Assembly (NCBI GenBank): GCA_014529385.2
Contig: CM043967.1
Location: 2,750,501-2,814,500 of the forward strand
Direction: 5' to 3'
DNA length: 64,000 nt
From: Adiantum capillus-veneris
Lineage: Eukaryota; Streptophyta; Polypodiopsida; Polypodiales; Pteridaceae
The notes beneath the pieces are model-generated. The model did not search any database. It was not told the origin of the DNA and saw nothing but the letters and a program-made list of their open reading frames with translations. A program made the position numbers and the translations under genes. Positions 21,571 to 30,722 of the stretch are shown one piece after another. Positions within the stretch are counted from its first letter, which is position 1. Every line of letters begins with the position of its first letter.

Positions 21571-21612
21571 CTTTTGGTCTTTGACCTAATGCATTAGGTC
21601 AAAGACCAAAAG
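21571..21612. repeat. Perfect 42-bp palindrome
   Basis: The left half cttttggtctttgacctaatg (21571-21591) is exactly the reverse complement of the right half (21592-21612), with no spacer. The half-arm is one of the degenerate repeat phrases found upstream. Confidence 0.95.
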
Positions 21613-22032
21613 TGACCTCACAACTAGAAGTGGTTCATAGACCTCACAAAAAGCAAAAACAATGTCGAGCATGAAACAAAAAACACTCTTGTACATGCAT
21701 GTGTTGTAGCAACCAACTCAACCCAAGTCAAAAAGACCATGTAAATTTGGAGGCAATGTTCCCCCCTTGAGATAAAACAAACCAAGATGTATAATGCCAC
21801 TCAAGGAGAAAAACATTCTCTTACCTACTTGCCAATGCTTAGAACCTAGGCTATGCATAAATTTGCTCACTTATGAGACTGTAAACTGAATATCTAGCCT
21901 TGTATTGCATATACATGAATGATGCAACCAACAACTATCTGGTAAAGAGTAACGTCTATTGCATGATCTCCAACATTTTGTAGACTTAACTTTGAATCGA
22001 TTTCCATAGGAATGGCACTTGGTTTGCAATCA
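21613..22032. other. Spacer, no recognised gene
   Basis: Sequence between the palindrome and the copia relic, with no motif seen. Confidence 0.4.
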
Positions 22033-22990
22033 TCAAGTCCACATCTGGTTAGCAAAGTTTACACATACTTCGTTTGACATAATGCAATACCCTATCACAA
22101 TGCTTAAACTGAATGCCCAAATAATGATGCAAAAGCCCCAATTTGATGTCTCAAATGTGGCATTCAAATCAGACTTTGATTCAACGATATGTGCCTCATT
22201 CAGCGGACCGGTGAGCAGTAATTCAACCAGATATACAAAAATGATAAGATATATCATCTGCACATTTACACACAAAGTGCTCTCAATTGGACTATTTTGA
22301 AAGCCTCCGTGTTCTCATACCAAGCACAAGAAAATTGCTTTAAACCATACAATGCTTTATTACATTTGCACACTTTCTTTTCCTGTCCTTTTTTGACAAA
22401 TCCACTAGGCTGCATTGCATACTCTTTCTCATATGATTCATTTTTCAAAAAATGGTTTTAGTGTCCGAATGATATTTATCCTAGCCACAATAGTTCCGAA
22501 GCACAAATGAAATGAATAGTAATCATACAATAAGTGGGAGCAAAAGTTTCTTCATAATCAATGCCCTTGTGTTGACCACAACCTTTTGCAACAAGCCTTG
22601 CCTTGTAGGAATCAATATTCCCATCTAACATACATTTCAACTTATAAACCCACTCTATACCAATGAACTTTTTGCAAGGAGGCAAGTCACATAAAGACCA
22701 AGTATTTTTCTTTATGATTGCATCATATTCATCTTTCATAGTAGCCATCCAAGTCTCTGAATTTTGTGCTTCGTCAAATGCAAGAGATTCATCCTCGTCA
22801 CACATACTTGACACAACCAAAGCAACATAACAATTGGATCACAAGGTGCATCCAATTTACTGTCAGCCAAAGTATGCACCAATTGTTTTTGCATACCTCT
22901 AGGTTCCTCACTTTCAGTTCCATCCTCATCAAGTGTATTATTTACATCTGCATCAAAAATAGGATGATCTATGACCACTTGAAACCTGTG
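22033..22990 (-). pseudogene. Ty1/copia reverse transcriptase fragment
   Basis: On the minus strand the start of a copia RT is clear: NSETWMATMKDEYDAIIKKN (~22770) then NTWSLCDLPP, WVYKLKC and YKARLVAKGCGQHKGIDYEE (~22580) with TFAP after it. A second piece on another frame has QPSGFVKKGQEKKVCKCNKA and LYGLKQ (22410-22330). The catalytic block that should read Y-V-D-D is damaged (NVQMIY in one frame, ADDI in another) at about 22255. Frameshifts and stops separate the pieces; no LTR, integrase or RNase H was found. It ends on the right against the remnant LTR of the chromodomain element. Confidence 0.85.
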
Positions 22991-23068
22991 TAGGATGAAT
23001 ATTTGACTTATTTGGACTTACATTTGTATTCACACCATTGGAAATTGACAACAAGATATCAAAAATTT

Positions 23069-23094
23069 CGATCTTTTAGGACGGGGACCTTACA
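23069..23094 (+). repeat. Remnant of the 5' LTR (26 bp)
   Basis: The sequence cgatcttttaggacgggg and on to ccttaca matches 30698-30722. The other ~2.15 kb of this LTR is absent, and the copia relic lies directly to the left. Confidence 0.85.
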
Positions 23095-23096
23095 AT

Positions 23097-23109
23097 TGGT
23101 ATCAGAGCC
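23097..23109 (+). other. Primer-binding site for initiator tRNA-Met
   Basis: The sequence tggtatcagagcc is a perfect match, two bases after the LTR end. Confidence 0.92.
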
Positions 23110-23407
23110 AAGGTTAAACAGAGGTTAACCCAACGTTAAGAGGGGAATGTAGGGCAAGAATGTGTTTTTTTCCACTATTGCTACTTTTGTTTCTAAAATA
23201 ATCTATTAAATGATCTTATATTCTTACGTATTTATATATAACACGTTTCAGGATTAGCATGAGGCATACATGCAATTTCAGGTATTCAACATCATGTACA
23301 TGTCTGCGTGCCGATCAAACGACTACCATTTTCAGGCATCAATCATGAGGATCCTCGAGATATCGACCACTCCGCCGCGTTTTTGAACCCAACGAGGATG
23401 GTCTCGA

Positions 23408-23791
23408 GCCTAGTGGTCACGTGGGAGTACTTTTACCATCAGGGCTGGAAGCTTAGGGAATTTAAATAATGATCTTCGCCGCATCAAATGGTGTGAGGAA
23501 CTAAGGCTGGTCCATTACTATACCTTTTGGCCAACCGATGTCAAAGTAATGGCGGCAGATGGAAGTGTCAACCTCAATCGGTGGGTCTATGACAAGGTCA
23601 CTGCAATCGTTCCAAAAGACCAAGTGGTTGTTATAAGCAGAACTAGCCACTTCTCGGGCAAGGGATGGACAACAAGATTACCACAACTCCCCGCCACTTA
23701 TCGACTATTAGCCCCTATAGAAAATCCTCTGCGCTTCTTCCTAAAGAGTCCCCAAGAATATCACAGCTTCAAACATACACCTGAGGATTAG
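23408..23791 (+). CDS. Leader ORF between primer-binding site and gag, unknown function
   Basis: The frame is open from a TAG near 23405 to the stop at 23791, 127 codons; the first ATG is at 23549 (81 codons, MAADGSVNLNRWVYDKVTAI). The composition looks coding: NNDLRRIKWCEELRLVHYYT upstream of that ATG and QLPATYRLLAPIENPLRFFL later. I do not recognise a domain. It lies in a different place from gag, which begins after 24055. Either the element carries an extra protein upstream of gag, or this is the decayed start of gag, or a captured host exon. Confidence 0.4.
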
Positions 23792-24054
23792 GGTTACTAT
23801 AACATTTTGTAATAAGGCCATTGGTATTCTTACATCAATAGAAGACGTTGATTTTTTTTGGAAGAGAAACTGACTCTTGATAAATAATTTACTCTTGAGC
23901 TTAATTGAGATTTGGTGTTCCCTACATGCTTCACGATAGTAACTGATGCAACTAGTGCTAGGAACAGAAAACTTGTTAATGCGTATGTGTTGCAAATAAT
24001 AAACTTAGTTGTTTTGCTCAAAAGAATTGATTGACTGGTCAAGTCATTGATTAA

Positions 24055-24966
24055 TTGTTGGTGAAGAGCCATGACTGGTTAAGTCATGTGATTGGACTAA
24101 GTTATGATTGGTTAAGCCATGTGTTTAACTCTAAAGGACTAGATAAACCCAATACTTTAATGACTAAAGTTATTATAAGCATTGGTGTTAAAAATTTGCA
24201 GGAGAGCCCTCAAATTACTCCTATAGTGGAGAATCCTCGGAACAATGCTTTATACACGGAAGTTCAGGAGAAGAAATTGTTGCTCAAACAAATGCAACCA
24301 CCTTCTTTTAAGGGTGAAGGTGCCAATGTGGAAAAGGATGCGGAAGTCTCGATTGAATCTATGGACGATTATTTCTCAGCTGCCAAGACTGCACCTGCAA
24401 ACCAAGCGATGCTAGCGATGTTTTGCCTTACGGGTGAAGCCAAATTATGGTGGAAACAACATTGCCGTGACATGGGAGTGTTAGAAAATTCCCAGAATTG
24501 GAGGAAAATCAAGCAAGCGGTAAAGGAAAGATACTTACCCCCTACTCATGAAGCGTTAAAGATGAACGAGTTCTTTAGCTTGAAGCAATACAGCCTAACC
24601 CTGGAAGAGTATTACTCAAGATTCGTAAATCTTAGGCGTTATGCACCACCAATGACGATAGAGCAACAAGTAGCTCGATTTTGCCAAGGTTTAAGAGAAC
24701 CCATTTGCTCACGACTGGAAGCCATGAAACCTACCACTGTGCAAGATGCCTTATTGCGAGCCAAACCTTTAATGAAGGAGCAAGGCATAAGGAGGAGAGT
24801 TGAACAGAATCAGAGTTTTAATGGTGCTAGACGACCAGTAAGATTTTTCAATAATGAGAGGCAGCCACAAAGAGCCTATGCTGCAAACGTGCAAAACTCT
24901 GCAAGGTTGGATGTTTGATGCTTTGAGTGTGGAGAACTGGGACATTACCGGAACAGATGTCCACAC
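24055..24966 (+). pseudogene. Gag with zinc knuckle of the chromodomain element
   Basis: Capsid signature: LTGEAKLWWKQHC (~24430), then WRKIKQAVKERYLPP and SLKQYSLTLEEYYSRFVNL, the usual retrotransposon gag pattern. A TGA at 24916 interrupts the frame; beyond it the same frame gives CFECGELGHYRNRCP, an intact CCHC knuckle. The true start is uncertain, because the first ~120 bases after 24055 are short direct repeats of gactggttaagtcatg and look non-coding. Gag would package the element's RNA in cytoplasmic particles. Confidence 0.88.
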
Positions 24967-24990
24967 TTATCTAACAGAGCAGCAGTAGCA

Positions 24991-25782
24991 ATGGAGGCAG
25001 ACCGAAGACACCACCCTATTGGAAACAACACTGGACTAGGTGGTGGACGTGGACGAGGGCGAGAAAGAACAGCAAGGGAATTTGGAAGAGGTCAAGGTAG
25101 GAATGCACATGCACATGTAACCATAGGAGAACCTTCCATTGGTGAAGAAGAAGAAAGAGCGACTATTTATTCAGCTATTAACAACCCTGGAGCTCAACGG
25201 CAATTCACTGTTATTCAGACCCCATCCACTCATCAAGGTAAATCTTTTAACCTTCTCGTCGATTGTGGCAGTACCCATTCTTTTCTATCCCCAAAATGTT
25301 TACGAAAGTTGGACCTAAACCAAAAACAAGCTAAACCTATGACAGTAGAATTGGCTAATGGGAAAACCGTAGTATCTCGGCATTCTGTGGTAATCCTTGA
25401 TTTTGAACTAGGAGGGCACACTACTTCAGCTTTCTTTAGAACCCTACCAGTTGGAATGTACGATGGGATTATTGGGATGGATTGGTTATCTAAGAATCAT
25501 GCTAGCATCCATTGTGGTCAAGGTAGTTTGAGCTTTAGAGATAGTCAAGCAAGGCAAGTCAAAGTGCAAGGGAAAAGTGGGAGCCCAAAGATTCAATTAG
25601 TAAAAGCAAACCGTCTACTCAAAGGTATGAGAGCTGGTCAACAGGTGTTTGTGGTCAAGTTGAATAAGGTCGATCCAAATTCAAGTGATACAAAACCCTC
25701 GTGGCTTCATGAATATATTCATATATTTTTCCTGAAGACCTTACCTCCTTTCCTCCAACCCAACAAATTGACCATGAGATAG
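24991..25782 (+). CDS. Aspartic protease domain of the chromodomain element
   Basis: This continues the gag frame. An Arg/Gly-rich linker (GGGRGRGRERTAREFGRGQG) follows the zinc knuckle. Protease motifs are LLVDCGSTHSFLS (residues ~86-98; D-C-G where most have D-S/T-G, catalytic Asp kept) and DGIIGMDWL (~155-163). A frameshift around 25700-25770 ends the frame before RT, so gag-protease and pol are not in one frame here. That could be a natural frameshift site or damage; the neighbouring stops favour damage. Confidence 0.88.
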   Translation: MEADRRHHPIGNNTGLGGGRGRGRERTAREFGRGQGRNAHAHVTIGEPSIGEEEERATIYSAINNPGAQRQFTVIQTPSTHQGKSFNLLVDCGSTHSFLSPKCLRKLDLNQKQAKPMTVELANGKTVVSRHSVVILDFELGGHTTSAFFRTLPVGMYDGIIGMDWLSKNHASIHCGQGSLSFRDSQARQVKVQGKSGSPKIQLVKANRLLKGMRAGQQVFVVKLNKVDPNSSDTKPSWLHEYIHIFFLKTLPPFLQPNKLTMR

Positions 25783-27035
25783 AGATTCTCCCAGGAAGTG
25801 AGCCCATGTCAAAGAGACCTTACAAAATGGCCTTACCGGAGGCAATTGAACTGAAGGAGCAGCTTTGTCAACCTCTAGAACAGGGATTTATTAGACCAAG
25901 CAAATCTAGTTAGGGAGCGTCGGTACTTTTTCAGAAAAAGAAAGATGGGACTTTACGACTCTACATTGATTATAGAGGACTAAACCAGGTAACAATTAAG
26001 AACAACTATCCTATACCCCGAATCAATGAATTGCTGGACAGGCTACATGGTTCTAAGGTCTTCTCAAAGATAGATCTAAGATCTGGTTACTATCAAATCA
26101 GAATAAAGGAATCAAATATTCCAAAGACAGCTTTCAACACCCGTTATGGCCATTTTGAATTTATAGTAATGTCATTTGGTCTAACCAATGCTCTAGCTAC
26201 ATTCAATAGATTGATGCTAGATATCTTCAGGCCTTACCTAGACGATTTTGTCCTTGTCTTCTTTGATGATATTCTAATCTACTCAAAAGATGAACAAGAA
26301 CATGAAGCTCACCTAAGGAAGGTGTTAGACATCCTTCGCCAGCATAAGCTATACGCAAATATGAGCAAGTGTTCATTCTTCTCCCCAAGGATTGAATACT
26401 TGGGATTTATTGTTTCGCAAGAAGGAATTTCAGTAGACCCCGCTAAAGTTCAAGACATTGTTGAATGGCCTCGTCCAACTAATGTAAGTGAGCTTAGAGT
26501 ATTTTTGGGAATCACAGGCTGGTACAGAATCTTTATAAATAATTATACGGTGATCGCCGCACCCTTGACAGACCTCTTGAAGAAAGGAGCAAGGATCAAT
26601 TGGGAACCAGTACATCAAGAAAGGTTCGACCAACTTAAGCAATATGTGATTACGGCCCCATGTCTAAAGCTACCAGATTTCAATCAAGCCTTTGAAGTTG
26701 TCACTGATGCTAGTGGAATAGCAGTTGGAGGAGTGTTAACTCAAGAAGGCAGACCAATAGCTTTCACCTCACGTAAGCTTAAGGTTCATGAAAAGAACTA
26801 TCCGACCCATGATCTCGAACTGTTGGCAGTCATTCATGCTTTAAAGCTATGGAGACACTATTTATTGGGAAGAAAGTTTCGACTTATAACCGACCATAAG
26901 AGCTTAAAGTGGATCTTTACCCAAGCAACCTTGAATATGCGACAAAGGCGATGGGTGGAACTTTTATAGGAGTATGACTTTGATATTCTCTACCGCCCTA
27001 AGAAAGAAAACACGGTTGCAGATTCGTTGAGTCGG
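25776..27035 (+). pseudogene. Reverse transcriptase and RNase H of the chromodomain element
   Basis: RT motifs in order: [20 protein letters not shown] (~25945), [13 protein letters not shown] (~26070), [12 protein letters not shown] (~26170), catalytic [11 protein letters not shown] (~26260; F-F-D-D variant, both Asp kept) and [14 protein letters not shown] (~26400). The RNase H start is [14 protein letters not shown] (~26700), with the first Asp kept, then [16 protein letters not shown] and [10 protein letters not shown]. In-frame TAG codons at 25911 and 26967 break it; otherwise one frame is open. It would copy the packaged RNA into DNA. Confidence 0.93.
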
Positions 27036-28511
27036 AAACCTTTTGTGGGAATCATATCCATACCTAACAACCCAATCATTGAAAGGATTAAGGAAGCTGC
27101 ATCATCTGATCTAGAGTATCAAAGGCAGCTTAACCTTGTTCGATCTGGAGAGTCAAAGACTTCAATGATACACTTCTCAGAAGATGGACTTTGTCTCTAC
27201 CACAAAGATAGGTTATGTGTACCGAGGGACCCTAACTTAAAGAAGGCTATTTTGTTCGAATCCCATGATAGCCCTACTTCAAGACACCCAGGTTATGCAA
27301 AGACTCTCAATGCAGTACGTAAAAGCTTCTATTGGATTGGACAGAAGGCAGATGTACTACGCTATGTTCGCCAGTGCTTATCATGCCAAAGGATTAAGGC
27401 TGAAAGGGTTAAACTTCCTGGTAAACTTCAACCTCTGGACATTCCACAAATGAAGTGGGAATGTATAAGCATGGACTTTGTCACAGGATTACCAACAGTA
27501 CAAGGTGGGTATAACTCACTTATGGTGGTCGTTGATCTACTCACGAAGGTTACACACCTCATCCCAGTCAAGACAACATTTACCGCCTCTGATATTGCAC
27601 GACTATTTGTTAAAGAGGTTTTCAGATTGCATGGATTACCCAAGCAAATTGTACGCGATTGAGATGCGAAGTTTACTTCAAATTTTTGGACTTCGCTCTT
27701 CAAGGCAATTGGGACAGAATTGAACTTTAGTACCGCATATCATCCTCAATCAGATGGACAAACCAAGCAAGTCAACCAAGTCATTGAAGATATTCTCAGA
27801 GCTTATTGCAGTAGGGAACCTAAGCGATGGATTCAATTTTTACCTCTAGTGGAGTATGCCTACAATGCTTCTTATCACCAAAGCATTGGTATGACCCCAT
27901 TTTGTGCCTTATATGGACAGGACTGTATCTCTCCGCTTAATTTTTCAGATCCTACCATAAGAGTAGAAGCGTCTAAGAAGATGCTTGAAGAAATGGAAAG
28001 CCAAACAAAAGCCATTCGGAGGGATATTCAAGCGGCTCAGGATCGCCAAAAACAGTATGCAGATGGAAAGAGGCCCGAGAGAAGATTCAAAGAAGGCGAC
28101 AAGGTTTTTCTTCGGATTCATCCAAAGAGAAGTACTTTATCGCTTGGAAAGTACAAGAAGCTTAGCCCACGTTATTGTGGTCCTTATGAAGTGATCAAGT
28201 GTATCGATACTCAAGCTTACAAGTTGAAGTTACCAGAACATATTAAAGTTCATGACGTATTTCATGTGAGTTTATTGAAGCCCTATATCCCCAGTGATGA
28301 TCAACTCCTAAATGATAAACAGATTGTCATGCCTAACCAAAGTATCTTAGAACTCCAACCATCTAGGATTCTGGAGTCCCGAGAGAAGATCTTTCGGAAT
28401 AGAATCCTCAGAGAACACCTTGTTCAATGGCAGGACTACCCTCTAGAAGATGCAACATGGGAAGATGAAGCTACCTTAGAGAAGGATTATCCTCACTTTT
28501 TCTTGAGATGA
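27027..28511 (+). pseudogene. Integrase with chromodomain-like C-terminus
   Basis: The HHCC zinc domain is present: ESHDSPTSRHPG (~27262), then FYWIG and CLSCQRIKA (~27380). Catalytic core: SMDFVTGLP (first Asp, ~27475), the second Asp region at ~27655 right at an in-frame TGA (27660-27662), and the Glu within QVNQVIEDILR (~27790) after FSTAYHPQSDGQTK. The GPY/F-type block CGPYEVIK (~28178) and a chromodomain-like end (HLVQWQDYPLEDATWEDE, ~28425) close the protein at 28511. Chromodomains steer integration to marked chromatin in this group. Confidence 0.92.
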
Positions 28512-28528
28512 GGACATCTCGAATCCCT

Positions 28529-28541
28529 AAGTTGGGGAGAT
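28529..28541 (+). other. Polypurine tract
   Basis: The sequence aagttggggagat lies directly before the 3' LTR start, 18 bases after the pol stop. Confidence 0.75.
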
Positions 28542-28718
28542 TGTAATGTACCCAACATTTATTCATATAAGCCAGTTCAGTTATTTCGCAAAACAATTGA
28601 GATTCTCAATTTTGTGAGTCATCATGAGTTTATCAGAGCAATCGGATTGAAAATCGGGTTCAGAATCCATTTATTTATGATCTTTCTTTATGTGGAACGA
28701 TAGGTTAACGTGGGAACT

Positions 28719-29190
28719 TAATCTATGTGTGAAGAAAAAGCTTCGAGAGTATTTTTTGGAGAGAAAGAGAGGTGAGTCAAAATTAGGATACTTCTTTCTT
28801 ATCTCTTTCAAAATAGAATGGGAACTTGTAACTATAGAGCTTTTTAAAATCGCACATAGGATTCGCGAACGCTAAAAAATAATATTATTATTATTAAATT
28901 TTTTTTACAGCCACGACGACGCACGAGCTTTTCCTTCTCCTATTCTTGAAACCTAATCTATGTGTGAAGAAAAAGCTTAGAGATAGTATTTTTTGGAGAG
29001 AAAGAGAGGTGAGTCAAAATTAGGATACTTCTTTTTTATCTCTTTCAAAATAGAATGGGAACTTGTAACTATAGAGCTTTTTAAAATCGAACATAGGATT
29101 CACGAACGCTAAAAAATAATTTTATTTTTTTTATTTTTATTTTTACAGCCGCGACGACGCATGAGCTTTTCCTTCTCCTATTCTTGAAAC
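28719..29190 (+). repeat. Tandem duplication, two ~235-bp units, inside the 3' LTR
   Basis: Unit 1 starts taatctatgtgtgaag at 28719 and unit 2 with the same words at 28954. The copies stay alike through ggtgagtcaaaattagg, gggaacttgtaactatagag and gagcttttccttctcc to ttcttgaaacct. Confidence 0.88.
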
Positions 29191-29220
29191 CTCTCAGTAT
29201 TTTTAGCACCCCCCTAGGGC

Positions 29221-29230
29221 CTATATAAAG
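29221..29230 (+). promoter_or_regulatory. TATA box of the LTR promoter
   Basis: The sequence ctatataaag is followed by a CT-rich stretch and cacacacacatct. It would place the transcript start near 29250-29260, so everything to the right is the transcribed R/U5 part. Confidence 0.65.
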
Positions 29231-29898
29231 GACCCTTCTCCTCTCACTTTGCACACACACATCTACAGAAGCGGAAGCTCTCTCGCAACGACGCATCGGA
29301 GGAAGCCTCTCTCCCTTAACCTCTCACCTTCAAGCCATCTCCATCTCCAATCCTCGACGTGCCCTCGCCCGATTTGTGAACACTCTCTCTCTCTCTCTCT
29401 CCAACAACACGCTTTTCTTTTCTCCATTCTGAAGCTATGGCTCTGAAGTGTGTAACGCGAAGTTTCAAGGACGCCCATGCCGTTGCACCACCAAGGAAGG
29501 TGGGAAGAAAGGTGTCAACTCCGAACATACCTCATGCGGAAGCATCTGCAATCGATGAAGAAGTCGAAGCCGTCCAACCACCAGCACAGGAGTTAGCCGC
29601 ACGCGCTCCAAATCCGGCAAAACAAATTTATAATTATGCATAGTATTCATGTTGAACGGTAAGATGAACTTAGATTTAACCTTACCTTAAACCGACCGAA
29701 AACGTGATTGTTCAATCACATGAAACAAGCATATGTTTCATAAAGTAGTAAAAGTGTTTTTTTTATAAACTGTTATTGTTTTATAAAGAAATATTTTTGA
29801 TAAGTGATTATGGTTTGAGAATATGATTTTGATTGATCTCGTTGAAAGAAACATTTAGAATATGAAATACTGAAAGAAAATCTTGTTTCCAGATGGAA

Positions 29899-30114
29899 CT
29901 CGCGGTTAGCGAGAGGAATCCACGGTTAGCGGAAATTAAAGTTGAGGTCATCAACTTTCTTTTTTTTACCTTGCGGTTAGCAAGATGCCTTGCGGGTAGC
30001 AAGATGTCCCTTGCGGTTAGCAAAAGGGAAGTATGCGCATCTCACGGTTAGCGATTAGGAAAAACCTTTGCAAAGGCTCTGTCGGTTAGACAAAGAAAGT
30101 CCGTGGTTAGTGGC
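29899..30114 (+). repeat. Array of nine mini-hairpins with a constant GGTTA-type loop
   Basis: Stem-loops with five-base loops at 29899-29913 (ctcgc/gcgag, perfect), 29919-29933 (tccac/gcgga, one mismatch), 29938-29958 (aaagttga/tcaacttt, perfect, loop ggtca), 29970-29984 (cttgc/gcaag, perfect), 29989-30003 (same stem, loop gggta), 30010-30024, 30041-30055, 30077-30095 (ctctgtc/gacaaag, six of seven pairs) and 30100-30114 (wobble pairs). Seven loops read GGTTA. Stems differ while keeping pairing. All lie in the transcribed part of the LTR. Confidence 0.8.
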
Positions 30115-30722
30115 AAAACTTGTATAGAAATAAAGACTCTTTTTTTTGCGGATTATAGAATTCTTTAACTCTGGTTATGAAAGAATTGTTTGATGATGTT
30201 TGAAAGGATTGTACTAAAAAAGTTGTATTAAGAATTAATTAAGGAACATTGTAGTATATGTCATGGTAGTAATTAGGTAACATTAAAAGAACGGGTGAGT
30301 GCGGTGTGGAAAGTGGGGACTAGCTCAGGTTGCCAGTCAAGGATGGGTGGACTCGATTAGTCGAGTACTTTTCACTTTGTCTTCGTTAGTTAGAGATTTA
30401 TCTCTTGTCATATTTCGGATTTAAGGATGGCGGCCGTGCCTCTTAAAAGCGGGGAAAAAGGCGTTGTTTTTGAATCCTTAATATGTGAAGTGGATTTTCT
30501 TCTCTTATAATGTAGGATCTAGAGTCCATAGAACCTTTAACCTTATCGACCTGGCTTGTGGCGTAGGTCCTGTAACTACGAACACATCAGGTGGAAATCT
30601 TCTTCTCTTTCGTTGCTCGTACCCTTGCTTCGCATTATCGGAGTAGGGTGTCGTCAACGGATTTAGAGGATAAAGAAGGCTATCTTCCAAGTCGCCCCGA
30701 TCTTTTAGGACGGGGACCTTAC

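Larger units (their letters stand above)
23069..30722 (+). mobile_element. Ty3/gypsy element with chromodomain (chromovirus type), 5' LTR truncated
   Basis: Order on the plus strand: 26-bp LTR remnant, primer-binding site, leader ORF, gag, protease, RT, RNase H, integrase, chromodomain-like tail, polypurine tract and a 2.2-kb 3' LTR. The 26 bases at 23069-23094 equal the last 26 bases of the 3' LTR except the final one. The integrase-after-RT order and C-terminal chromodomain define the group. Coding is broken by four in-frame stops and one frameshift, listed with the parts. Confidence 0.92.
28542..30722 (+). repeat. 3' LTR of the chromodomain element (2.2 kb)
   Basis: The LTR begins TGTAATGTACCC and ends ggggaccttac, the same end as the 5' remnant. 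It holds an internal 235-bp tandem duplication, a TATA box, a 68-codon open frame of doubtful meaning (29437-29643, MALKCVTRSFKDAHAV...), and the mini-hairpin array. CACTA-like transposase sequence begins at its right edge. Confidence 0.85.

Noticed and set aside
29437-29643. Small protein encoded in the LTR
   Set aside because: A 68-codon frame with good composition, but no domain and no support; mentioned under the LTR only.
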